Part shown: positions 31,698 through 40,388 of the stretch, in pieces | Layout: every line of letters begins with the position of its first letter | How positions within the stretch are numbered: position 1 is the first letter of the stretch | Origin: Candidatus Sumerlaeota bacterium | Lineage (GTDB): Bacteria > Sumerlaeota > Sumerlaeia > JAFGJS01 | Assembly (NCBI GenBank): GCA_016928995.1 | Contig: JAFGJS010000025.1 | Location: 1 to 64,000 of the forward strand | Length of the DNA stretch: 64,000 nt | Direction of reading: 5' to 3' | Translations under genes and position numbers: made by a program | Notes under the pieces: model-generated | What the model was told of the DNA's origin: nothing | Seen by the model: only the letters and a program-made list of their open reading frames with translations | Database searches by the model: none

Positions 31698-33644
31698 CTA
31701 TAATTCCAGCTGCTCGCCTAATTCGGCCCATTCTTCGGCGAGCGTGTCGATCTCGGTCTTAAGGCGCTCGATTTCCGCCTGGGTTTCAGTCAGTTTGACG
31801 TGATCAGCATAGACCGCCGGATCTTGCAGCCGGATCATGGCGGCGTCACGCCCGCTTTCCGCCTGCTCGATCTCACGCTCCAGTTCATTGAATCGCACGC
31901 GCATCTTGCGCCGCTCTTCTTTGGAGAGTTGCGGCTTGTCGTCTTTTTTTTCCTCGCGTTGCGGCGGATTCGATTTTTCCGGCTGGACCGGCGGCGGATT
32001 GAGCGTCAGCTGCGGAGCTTCCTCGCCGAGTTCCTCTTTTTTGTCGAGGTAGTAGTCATAACCGCCAGGATACAGCGTCAACCGGCCATTCTCGGTTTCG
32101 AGGATGTTGTCCGCCAGGTTGCGGACGAAGGTCTCGTCGTGCGTGATGAAGCAGAGCGTGCCGGTGAATGGATCGAGCGCAGCCTCCAGCGCCTCGCGCG
32201 AACTGACATCCAGATGCGTGGTCGGCTCGTCCATCAGCAGCAGGTTCGGCGGATCGAGCAGGATCTTAGCCAGCGCCAGACGGCTCTTCTCGCCGCCGCT
32301 GAGCACGCTGCAGCGTTTGAAGTGGTCGTCGCCGTGAAAAAGGAAAAGTCCGAGCAGCGAGCGCAGGTATTCCTCGCCCTGATCCGGCCGGGACACGGTG
32401 CGGAGTTCGTCAAGCAGCGTGTTGTCCGCGTTGAGCATGTCCATGCGCTGCTGGGAGTAATACGCCATCGTAATGTCATGCCCCAGGCGGCGCGATCCGC
32501 TCTCGAACGGCAGCACGCCGGCCATGATGCGCAGCAGGGTCGATTTGCCTGCGCCGTTGCGGCCGACGATGCAGATGCGCTGGCCTCGATAGAGCGTCAG
32601 GTTCACGCCCTGATAGATCGTACGGTCGTCGTATGACTTGCCGAGATTTTCAAGGATCAGCGCCTCCTTGCCGCCACGCGAGGGTTGCGGCAGATTGAAT
32701 TGCAGCGCGCGTTTGGAATCCGGCCGCACGCGCACAGCCTCCGCTTCCATGCGTTTCAAGCGCCGCACACGGCTCTGCGCCTGACGCGCCTTGGTGGCTT
32801 TGGCGCGAAAACGCTCGATGAAACGCTCCAACTCCTTGCGGCGGCGGTCCTCATTGCGCGCCTGCGCATCCAGGTGCTCGCGATGCAACGCACGCTGCTC
32901 CACGTACGCGTCGTAGTTGCCGTCGTAGCGGACGATCTTGCTATGTTCGATGTCGAGGATGCCGGTGACCAGTTCGTTCAGCAACGCGCGATCATGCGAG
33001 ATCAACAGCAGCGTGCCGTCGTACTGTTTCAGCCGTTTGCGGAGCCAGATCACGGATTGCAGGTCGAGATGGTTGGTCGGCTCGTCGAGCAGCAAGACCT
33101 GTGGCGGCCGCACCAGCAGCCGCGCCAGCGCCACGCGCATCTGGTAGCCGCCGCTGAGCTGATTCAGCGGCTGTTCGATATTCTCCTCATTGAAACCGAG
33201 GCCGAAAAGTATCTGCTTGGCTTCGTATTCACCGACGGGATCGACCGCCTCGTGATGCTTTTCGATCAGCTCGGCGTATTCATGCAGCAGCGCGTCCTGC
33301 TCTTCGCCGGGTGGGACGGTCTCCAGCAGCTGCTCCAACTCCTCGCGGCGCAATTGGTCGCGCGCGTCATGGCGCGAGACGGACATCGTCTCGGCGAGGG
33401 CATTCCCTTCCAGCGAGACGGGCGAAAATTCCTGCGCCAGATAGCCCACGCGCGCGTTGGGATTGATCCATATCGCGCCTTTTTCCGGCTCCTCATCGCC
33501 CATGACGATCCGCAGCAGCGTCGATTTGCCGGAGCCGTTCGGTCCGGTCAGGCCCAGCCGTTCGCCCGGCCGGATGTGCAGCGAGACCTGATCGAAAACG
33601 ACGCGCTCGATGTGGCGCTGGGATATGGATTGCAGCCGTATCAT
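31698..33644 (-). CDS. ABC-F family ATPase
   Basis: A 648-residue soluble protein with two ABC domains and no membrane segment. The first Walker A is GPNGSGKST (residues 34-42) and the first signature is LSGGYQMRVALARLL; the second pair is GRNGAGKST (about 370) and LSGGEKSRLALAKILL. An Arg-rich linker between the domains is the P-site tRNA-interaction motif of ABC-F proteins. The charged C-terminal extension (570-648) forms a coiled coil, as in Uup/YheS. ABC-F proteins act on ribosomes, resolving stalled complexes or giving antibiotic protection; which role applies here cannot be told. Confidence 0.93.
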   Translation of the reverse strand: MIRLQSISQRHIERVVFDQVSLHIRPGERLGLTGPNGSGKSTLLRIVMGDEEPEKGAIWINPNARVGYLAQEFSPVSLEGNALAETMSVSRHDARDQLRREELEQLLETVPPGEEQDALLHEYAELIEKHHEAVDPVGEYEAKQILFGLGFNEENIEQPLNQLSGGYQMRVALARLLVRPPQVLLLDEPTNHLDLQSVIWLRKRLKQYDGTLLLISHDRALLNELVTGILDIEHSKIVRYDGNYDAYVEQRALHREHLDAQARNEDRRRKELERFIERFRAKATKARQAQSRVRRLKRMEAEAVRVRPDSKRALQFNLPQPSRGGKEALILENLGKSYDDRTIYQGVNLTLYRGQRICIVGRNGAGKSTLLRIMAGVLPFESGSRRLGHDITMAYYSQQRMDMLNADNTLLDELRTVSRPDQGEEYLRSLLGLFLFHGDDHFKRCSVLSGGEKSRLALAKILLDPPNLLLMDEPTTHLDVSSREALEAALDPFTGTLCFITHDETFVRNLADNILETENGRLTLYPGGYDYYLDKKEELGEEAPQLTLNPPPVQPEKSNPPQREEKKDDKPQLSKEERRKMRVRFNELEREIEQAESGRDAAMIRLQDPAVYADHVKLTETQAEIERLKTEIDTLAEEWAELGEQLEL

Positions 33645-34095
33645 GAGTTATCCGCTATGATCATTTGCGAGCCGCGGTTGGATCAGGAAATGCGGCTCAG
33701 CGCAAAGTTGCTGCACCCTGAGCCAGCGCAAAGGCAAAAACAAGGATAAATTCAAGGGATTAGTGGAATTACGTGGTTCTGATGAGAGTGGACAAGACAT
33801 TAGTCTTGATTTTATTTGAAATTTCTAATAAAATATCTTTTTTAATGCGAGTAAACAAACAATTTGAAAATCCTTCCGGTCTTTTGGTTTGCGTCAAGGC
33901 GGGAGGACTTTTCTCAGATTTTGCTATGTTTATTTCATTCTCCCAGCTCAAGCTTATTATGGGAGATAATGAGCTTCAGTAGTGAATTTGTCGTCGTTGT
34001 GCACCAGCCTGGCGTTATACCGAAGGTTCGCTGGATCAGGAAATCCAGTCCTGGCAAAGATTTGAATCCATTCTATTTGGAGAGGTTGTTGTATT
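33645..34095. other. AT-rich intergenic region with hairpins
   Basis: A 451-bp region between divergent genes, more AT-rich than its surroundings. It contains CAAGAC-atta-GTCTTG (33793-33808) and an inverted pair AAGCTTATTAT / ATAATGAGCTT (33950-33976), either of which could be regulatory. The phrase GGATCAGGAAAT occurs twice (near 33680 and 34036). Small open frames here have no ribosome binding sites. Confidence 0.45.
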
Positions 34096-37000
34096 ATGCA
34101 CATGAAGATGAAGCCTGTTATCAGAACGTATTTAATCGCAGTTTTGGCGTTGAGTTTGAGCCTGATCAGCCCCCTATCAATTTCCGCCGACGTCACATAC
34201 ACGCTCCATCTGGACGGCGTCGATTCAGGCATCGCCAGCCAAATCAGCGCGTCGATGGCTGAGGCGGTTGCGCTCTACAATCAATATGGCAGTTTCAACA
34301 AGTCGCTGAATGTCTATTATAATTCGGGAGTGCCAACGGCTCAGGCTAGTTACAACGGCACAATCGAATTTGGCGGATCGAGAAACACGCGCGTTGCACT
34401 GCATGAAATCCTGCATACGATGGGCACGGGGACTTATTGGGCTTATGGGAATCTGATGACGGGCGGCACATGGGACGGGGCGTACGCAAACGCGCGGCTG
34501 TCGGAATTCGACGGGGCTGGTAGTATCTTGCACGGCGACAGCGTTCACTTCTGGCCATATGGTCTGAATTACGACACGGAAGACAGTTTTCTCGCTCGGT
34601 ATCGCAGTGTACGCATGATGGCGGCGCTTCGCTGCGACATGGGGATTTTATCCTATATCGAAGAGCCGGAGTCGCAGGTTGTGCCGGAGGGCGGAACGGC
34701 TGAATTTTACGCCCCGGCCGTGGGTGCAAGCAGCTACGCCTGGTATCGCACGGATAGCGGGACGGCGCTGGCCGACGGCGGGGATATCTCCGGCGCTGAA
34801 ACGGACACGTTGCGGATTGAAAACATGGAGCTCGCCGACGAGGGCTATTACTACTGCGTGGCTTCCGGTCTTTCGTCCCGGCCTGCACATCTGATGATGC
34901 AGCGATATGTTTCGCATTGGGGCTTCGACGGCGACGCAACGGACAGCATCAGTTCCAACGATGGCGTCGCAACGGGAAGCCCGAGTTATGTCACCGGCGT
35001 GGACGGCCAAGCCATTGATCTGGACGGCTCCGGCGACTACGTGACGCTGCCGGACGGCTTTGCCGATGCGGTTGATCTCACCGTGGCAGCCTGGATTTAC
35101 TGGGATGGCGGCAGCGATTGGCAGCGCGTTTTCGATTTTGGGAATGGAACCAACCAGTATATGCTTTTGACGCCGAGTTCCAGCAGCGACACTTTGTGTT
35201 TCGCAATCAAGAACGGCGGAAGCAAGCAGTATGTGGAAACGTCGCAGCTGGCGACCGCGCAATGGGTGCATGTGGCGGTGACGCTGCACGATGATGTCGC
35301 CACGCTATATGTCAACGGCGCATCGGTGGACAGCGGCGCGATGACGATCTCGCCCATCGACTTTCAGCCGACGATCAACTTGATCGGCGACAGCCAGTAC
35401 AGCGCAGATCCGCTGTTCAACGGCAGGATCGACGATTTCCGTTTTTATAACTATGCTTTGACCGATGCATTGATTGACGCAATCTACAATGACGACGGCA
35501 GCAACATCGCTCCGGATTTTTACGACGATCCGATCGCCAGACCGAACGTCATCCCCGGCGTGACCTACAGCGATACACTTGCCGGCGAAGCGGTCGATCC
35601 CGACGCGGGCGACACGCTCACCTATAGCAAGCAAAGCGGAGCGGACTGGCTGTCCATCGCGGCGGACGGCTCGCTCTCCGGCACACCAGACATTTCGGAT
35701 ATCGGCTCCAACTCCTTCACGGTGCGCGCCACGGACGGTTCGGGCGCATATGCCGAGGCGACGTTGATCATTAACGTGGAAGCCGAGGGCATGCGCGCGC
35801 AGTACCTATTTGAATCCAACTGCAACGACAGTATTGGATCGTATCATGGCACGGCCACGGGTGCTCCAGCTTATAGCGCGGGATACTCCGGCGAGGCGAT
35901 CAACCTTGACGCAAGCGATGATTATGTGACGCTGCCGGCGGGAGTGGCCACACTCACTGATATGACGATCATGACCTGGGTGTATTGGAACGGCGGCAGT
36001 CAATGGCAGCGCATTTTCGATTTTGGCAACGACACTACTCAATATATGTTCCTGACGCCTTGCTCCGACGACAATACTTTGCGTTTCGGCATCACAGACG
36101 GAGTGAGCGAGCAGACTGTGGAGACATCGCAGCTGGCGAGCGGCGAGTGGGTGCATGTGGCCGTGACGCTGGAGGAAGATCTGGCGATGATCTATGTCAA
36201 CGGCGTCGCCGTGGGATACAATAGCGCGGTCACGATCGATCCCTTTAATTTCACTCCATCCGTCAATTACATCGGCAAGAGCCAGTTCCCGGCCGATCCG
36301 TTGTTCGACGGCAGCCTTGATGACTTCCGTATTTACAACTACGCCCTGACCGGCGCCGAGATCAATGATTTGATCGGAGAGAGCAACCGCATCAAAACCA
36401 TCGCGCGCTGGCGCTTCGAAGACGGCGTGGCGGGCCATCCGGTCACAGGCACTTCGGGCGGGACGGCGTATGCGTTGGGAGTGACAGATGTTTCCGGCAA
36501 TGGCAACCATCTCTGCGCGTATAATGAGACAGCTTCGGGATGGAATTACAGTTCCTTGCGCCCGCCGGTCGTTTCGGGAGCGAACACGCTATCCGTGCAG
36601 AATATCGGCTCGTGGCCTTCGCTGTTCACCTGGTCGGCGGAAAGCGCGCCATCTCTCGATCTGGAGACTGTTGTTTTCTCGGAATGGACCATCGAGGCGT
36701 TCATCTATCCGACGACGATCACAGGTCAAAATCGCGGCATCGTGGGACGCGACGGCGCGCGGCCTTCCGGCTCCAGTTCGCCGTTGTATTTCAATATCCA
36801 ATCGTCCGGCGCCTTGCTGTGCGAATATTCCGACTTGGCCGGCAACGTCCATCTCGCGTCCACCGCAACGGGATTCATCACGACCGGCAACTGGTATTAT
36901 GTGGCCGTGACGTGCAATGGCTCGAACCTGACTTTATACAGCGCCAATCTGACCGATGGCGACACTGTCGCGACGCAAGCGGCTCAAACCGCAATCGTCA

Positions 37001-37266
37001 GCGATAATCCCAGCTTTGGAGCTTATCCCCATTCATCGCCAGAAGGTCCGCCGACTCCGCGCACCGCCTGGTCCGTGGGGCGGCAGTTTTATAGCGGCGG
37101 CGACGTGGATCGCTTCATCGGCAACATCGATGAAGTGCGCATCAGCTGCGTGGCTCTGGATATCAGCACGGAATCCCTGCTGGCCGTAGGATTGATCGAG
37201 CCGAATGATGATGACGACAAAGAGCCTGTGACGACTTCTGTCACAAGCAATTGGATGCTTTATTGA
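34096..37266 (+). CDS. Secreted metalloprotease-like / Ig / triple LamG protein
   Basis: A 1056-residue exported protein. The signal peptide (YLIAVLALSLSLISPLSISA) is followed by a putative zinc peptidase domain with HEILH (H103, E104, H107) and HFWPYGLNYDTED about 45 residues later, a layout known from ricin-associated secreted metalloprotease-like proteins. Then come an Ig-like domain (VPEGGTAEFYA, DEGYYYCVAS), LamG 1 (about 275-465), a cadherin/He_PIG-like domain (about 475-560, DGSLSGTPDISDIGSNSFTV), LamG 2 (about 565-755) and a third LamG-like domain (about 770-1035). LamG domains usually bind carbohydrate or matrix. The tail ends TSNWMLY. LamG 1 and 2 are close internal duplicates. Confidence 0.88.
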   Translation: MHMKMKPVIRTYLIAVLALSLSLISPLSISADVTYTLHLDGVDSGIASQISASMAEAVALYNQYGSFNKSLNVYYNSGVPTAQASYNGTIEFGGSRNTRVALHEILHTMGTGTYWAYGNLMTGGTWDGAYANARLSEFDGAGSILHGDSVHFWPYGLNYDTEDSFLARYRSVRMMAALRCDMGILSYIEEPESQVVPEGGTAEFYAPAVGASSYAWYRTDSGTALADGGDISGAETDTLRIENMELADEGYYYCVASGLSSRPAHLMMQRYVSHWGFDGDATDSISSNDGVATGSPSYVTGVDGQAIDLDGSGDYVTLPDGFADAVDLTVAAWIYWDGGSDWQRVFDFGNGTNQYMLLTPSSSSDTLCFAIKNGGSKQYVETSQLATAQWVHVAVTLHDDVATLYVNGASVDSGAMTISPIDFQPTINLIGDSQYSADPLFNGRIDDFRFYNYALTDALIDAIYNDDGSNIAPDFYDDPIARPNVIPGVTYSDTLAGEAVDPDAGDTLTYSKQSGADWLSIAADGSLSGTPDISDIGSNSFTVRATDGSGAYAEATLIINVEAEGMRAQYLFESNCNDSIGSYHGTATGAPAYSAGYSGEAINLDASDDYVTLPAGVATLTDMTIMTWVYWNGGSQWQRIFDFGNDTTQYMFLTPCSDDNTLRFGITDGVSEQTVETSQLASGEWVHVAVTLEEDLAMIYVNGVAVGYNSAVTIDPFNFTPSVNYIGKSQFPADPLFDGSLDDFRIYNYALTGAEINDLIGESNRIKTIARWRFEDGVAGHPVTGTSGGTAYALGVTDVSGNGNHLCAYNETASGWNYSSLRPPVVSGANTLSVQNIGSWPSLFTWSAESAPSLDLETVVFSEWTIEAFIYPTTITGQNRGIVGRDGARPSGSSSPLYFNIQSSGALLCEYSDLAGNVHLASTATGFITTGNWYYVAVTCNGSNLTLYSANLTDGDTVATQAAQTAIVSDNPSFGAYPHSSPEGPPTPRTAWSVGRQFYSGGDVDRFIGNIDEVRISCVALDISTESLLAVGLIEPNDDDDKEPVTTSVTSNWMLY

Positions 37267-37299
37267 TCGACCGCCAGGCGGCGATAAAGTCTCTATATA

Positions 37300-37347
37300 T
37301 GTTTTGTCCGTATCCCGTTGAGCATTGCGATGGATACGGACAAAACA
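37300..37347. terminator. Bidirectional terminator
   Basis: Perfect 16-bp stem TGTTTTGTCCGTATCC and GGATACGGACAAAACA with a 16-base loop, followed by TTTT on the plus strand. On the minus strand AGAGAC follows TATAT. It lies between two convergent genes. Confidence 0.88.
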
Positions 37348-37378
37348 TTTTAAACCCGCATCACGCGTAGTGATTCGG

Positions 37379-38563
37379 TCAATCTTTGCGTTGCTTCCGC
37401 CAGGCAGCGGGAGAAATGCCTTCTTGTTTGACGAATGTATTCACGAAGTAATTTGCGTGACAATATCCCGCGCGCTTGGCGATTTCGGATAAACTCATGT
37501 TCGTGTCGAGCAGCAACTCCTTCGCCTTCTTCAGCCTTCGGCGGCGGATTTCCGCGCCGATGGTATGATTCACGCAAGATTTGAAGCGGCGCCCCAGGTG
37601 AGAGTGGGAAATGCCGGCAGCCTTGGCGGCATCAGGCGCGGAGATGGGTTCGGTGAAATGCTCCGCAATGAATTGCATGGCCTGGGCCACCGCCTGATCT
37701 TCAACCGCAAGTATGTCCGTCGATGCGCGCGTCACAACATAGCTGGGCGGGATGCGTTGATGAAGCTCCGTGTATTTTGGACTGCGCATGAGCTTGTCCA
37801 GCAATTGCGCCGTGCGATAACCCTGAAGCTCGTGGTCGATATCGATGCTGGAAATGCCGGGACGGAACGCTTCGCACAATGACACTGTATTATTCACGCC
37901 CAGGATCGCGACTTCGTAGGGCGTTTCGATCTTGGACATCTGGCAAGCGTGCAAGATATCGACGGCGCATGGATCGTGGCATACGAAAATGGCGACAGGC
38001 TTGGGCAAATCCCGGATCCAGACAAAAAGATCGTCGGATGAGATCCACCCCCCTTGATGGCTGAAAGGTGTATGAATTAGCGGCATATTGAGAAAACAAT
38101 GGTATCCTGCTTTCACTACAGCCTCTTTGAAGCTCATTCCACGTTCATAGGACCAGCCTCGGTCTTTCGGTCCAAAAAAAGCATAGTTGCGAAAGCCGCG
38201 TTCGGCAAAATGTTCAAAGGCCATCTGACCGATCCGTCGATTGTCGGTTTGAACGGATGGAAAAAACTGATCATCCGCATAACCGGTGTAATCGACCGCC
38301 GGGATTCCCATTTTCCGGACAAACTCGGATTTCTCCTGATCGGCGCCAGGAAAGATGATCCCATCGATACTCTGTTGTCGTAATTCCTCATAAGTGCAAT
38401 AACGGCAATTGAGCGAGAACCAATATTCGTTCAGCACAACATCCCAATCCTGATGTTCCCGGATATAGTGGAAGATGCCTTGAAAGCATTGCTCCAGATC
38501 GTTCTGGAAGAACGAGATCTTTGGGCAGTCAATCGCCACCCTTTTCATTCGTTTTCGCGCCAT
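37379..38563 (-). CDS. XylR-type AraC family regulator
   Basis: A 394-residue transcription factor. Residues 8-275 form a LacI/periplasmic-binding-like sugar-sensing domain (GIFHYIREHQDWD, IDGIIFPGAD, GIPAVDYTGY, TDNRRIGQMAFEHF, EVAILGVNNT). Residues about 290-390 form the AraC DNA-binding domain with two HTHs (APDAAKAAGISHSHLGRRF and SLSEIAKRAGYCHANYFVNTF). This layout is that of XylR-type carbohydrate regulators, common in the PVC group. It is divergent from the ricin/beta-helix gene, which is its most likely target (inference). The effector is probably a sugar. Confidence 0.92.
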   Translation of the reverse strand: MARKRMKRVAIDCPKISFFQNDLEQCFQGIFHYIREHQDWDVVLNEYWFSLNCRYCTYEELRQQSIDGIIFPGADQEKSEFVRKMGIPAVDYTGYADDQFFPSVQTDNRRIGQMAFEHFAERGFRNYAFFGPKDRGWSYERGMSFKEAVVKAGYHCFLNMPLIHTPFSHQGGWISSDDLFVWIRDLPKPVAIFVCHDPCAVDILHACQMSKIETPYEVAILGVNNTVSLCEAFRPGISSIDIDHELQGYRTAQLLDKLMRSPKYTELHQRIPPSYVVTRASTDILAVEDQAVAQAMQFIAEHFTEPISAPDAAKAAGISHSHLGRRFKSCVNHTIGAEIRRRRLKKAKELLLDTNMSLSEIAKRAGYCHANYFVNTFVKQEGISPAAWRKQRKD

Positions 38564-38940
38564 CGCAGCGATCTCCCGAAAAAGTCAAAAATCTTAGCGA
38601 GATAATCGTTTTTCATATTTGTATAATAAGGCCATTTTTGATTCAATATGTTTGTGTTGGGAAAAGAGCCAAAAATATCCGAATGCAACGCATACTTTTT
38701 CCTCATTTGTATTTGCATTGATCCGGATGGCTCACAAGGCCATCCGGTAATTTTTAAAAGAGGATTTTGGCATAAATATTTTGATGAGCCGCCAAGAAAG
38801 GAGAGGGAAACGGTTCCTGTGATTTGTATGTGTCCTCGACCGAAGAGAGAGCCAACTATATGACTGAAGAGAGTATAGCTTGAATCGGTAGAATCAAAAC
38901 TGAAAGAGGCGCTCGAAAAAACTACAAGGAGAAAGGAAAG
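38564..38940. other. Divergent control region with an internal terminator
   Basis: A 377-bp region between the XylR-type regulator and the ricin/beta-helix gene. On the plus strand a TATAAT box (38622-38627) without a good -35 is followed, about 100 bases on, by an intrinsic terminator (38723-38755), well before the next gene. This would make a short RNA or an attenuated leader. The open frame 38648-38863 runs through the terminator and is unlikely to be real. Confidence 0.5.
38723..38755 (+). terminator. Intrinsic terminator inside the leader region
   Basis: Perfect 9-bp stem CCGGATGGC and GCCATCCGG with loop TCACAAG, followed by TAATTTTT. It lies 185 bases upstream of the ricin/beta-helix gene and downstream of a -10-like box, so attenuation or a small RNA is possible. 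Confidence 0.8.
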
Positions 38941-40260
38941 ATGATGAGAAGAATCGCAGTAGCACTGGCAGTCTCTTTTGTGATCCTGATCATGGCCGTT
39001 ACGAGCCAGGCGCAGACCGGCAATGGCATGTCTATTCTCAATCTGGCCAGCGGGAAAGCGATGGATGCCTACGGCAATAGCAACGGCTCCAACGTGCTGA
39101 TCTGGGATTACTGGGGCGGCACGAACCAGCGCTGGAACGTCGCGTCGCTGGGCGACGGCCTTTATAGCATCCGCTCCCTGCAGAGCGGCAATCGCTCCCT
39201 CGATTGTTGGAACTTTGGCACGGCCAATGGAACGAACATCGCGCTCTATACTTATTATGGCAATGCGTGCCAGAAATTTTATTTAACCAAAACTGTGGCC
39301 AGCTCCTATCGCATCACTCCGAGCCATGCCACGGCGCAATGTGTGGATGCATACGGCACGAGCAGCGGCTCGAACGTCGGCACGTGGAGCTACTGGGGCG
39401 GCACGAACCAGCAGTGGTGCTTCGGCGTCTCAAACAGTTCCATCACGCTGAATCCCGGCGAAGATATCCAGGCGGCGCTGGATACGTATCAGACGGTGAA
39501 TTTACGTGCCGGAACGTGGACTCTTTCCGAGCCGTTGTATATCAACGCCGGCAACACGTTGAATGGCGCGGGCATGAGTTCCACCATCCTGCGCGGACCG
39601 AACTCCACATACACCTATTCGCTGATCCGCGGCTCCTACATCGGTTCTATGTTCAATATCACCATCAAGAATCTGAAGCTGGATGGATGGCTGGGCGGAG
39701 AGCATGGGATTAATATCGGCGGAACCACAAACCTGAGAGTTGAAAACGTCTGGTGTCTGAATATGAAGGGCATGGGCGTCAGCTGCGGCCAGGGAGTCAA
39801 TGCCTATTACAACAACGTCGTTTGCGAAAACTGCGGGCGCGTGGACATGTGGCACAACTGGTACAACCGGAATGTGTACGGCGGCAGCATCAATAACTCC
39901 GTCTGCAAAAACTCGCCCAATGGCGTAGGCATGAAACTCTCGGTCGGCAATGACTGGACCCTCAACGGCTGCACCTTCTCAGGCAATGTATGGGATGGCT
40001 TGTGCACCCAGGATAAAAACTATCGCGTCAGCATACTCAACTGTTCCGCCTATAACAACGGCAGCAAAGGCATGTATGTCTATGCGAACGATGGATCGCT
40101 GATTCAATACTGCACTGCTTACAACAACGGCAGCAATGGCATTTACGTCAACTCCAACGATACGGGCGACACGTCTTGGATCAGGAACTGCACTGCGTAC
40201 GGCAATGTCGGCAATCAGATTGAAACCCATGGTTACTGGGCATGGGACGGTATTTACTAA
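38941..40260 (+). CDS. Secreted ricin-lectin / right-handed beta-helix protein
   Basis: A 439-residue exported protein. The signal peptide ends near SQAQ (residue 24). A ricin B-type beta-trefoil (about 27-160) has the repeated pattern DAYGNSNGSNVLIWDYWGGT...QRW and its near copy DAYGTSSGSNVGTWSYWGGT, ending in the QxW motif that binds sugars. The rest (about 165-430) is a parallel beta-helix rich in Asn ladders (CTAYNNGSNGIYVNSND, CSAYNNGSKGMYVYAND). A polysaccharide-binding or lyase role is likely; no catalytic residues can be named. A strong AAGGAGAAAGGAA site precedes the start. The divergent XylR-type regulator suggests sugar control. Confidence 0.87.
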   Translation: MMRRIAVALAVSFVILIMAVTSQAQTGNGMSILNLASGKAMDAYGNSNGSNVLIWDYWGGTNQRWNVASLGDGLYSIRSLQSGNRSLDCWNFGTANGTNIALYTYYGNACQKFYLTKTVASSYRITPSHATAQCVDAYGTSSGSNVGTWSYWGGTNQQWCFGVSNSSITLNPGEDIQAALDTYQTVNLRAGTWTLSEPLYINAGNTLNGAGMSSTILRGPNSTYTYSLIRGSYIGSMFNITIKNLKLDGWLGGEHGINIGGTTNLRVENVWCLNMKGMGVSCGQGVNAYYNNVVCENCGRVDMWHNWYNRNVYGGSINNSVCKNSPNGVGMKLSVGNDWTLNGCTFSGNVWDGLCTQDKNYRVSILNCSAYNNGSKGMYVYANDGSLIQYCTAYNNGSNGIYVNSNDTGDTSWIRNCTAYGNVGNQIETHGYWAWDGIY

Positions 40261-40306
40261 GTCGAACTGCGGTTGATACAGAATGGAATCCAAGCAGTGG
40301 AAACAT

Positions 40307-40335
40307 CGGGCAGCCCGGCTTGACTGGGCTGCCCG
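40307..40335 (+). terminator. Terminator-like hairpin after the ricin/beta-helix gene
   Basis: Perfect 10-bp stem CGGGCAGCCC and GGGCTGCCCG with a 9-base loop, 46 bases after the stop. It is followed by GTTGTGATTATT, a weak T-rich tail. Confidence 0.7.
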
Positions 40336-40388
40336 GTTGTGATTATTAAATTATACTATCCCATGTTGCATAATACACAAAAAGAACC

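Noticed and set aside
33773-34262. Small plus-strand frames before the LamG gene
   Set aside because: They lack ribosome binding sites, overlap the true start of the LamG gene in another frame and have no recognisable product.
38648-38863. 71-codon plus-strand frame before the ricin/beta-helix gene
   Set aside because: It reads through a perfect intrinsic terminator and has no ribosome binding site, so coding is unlikely.
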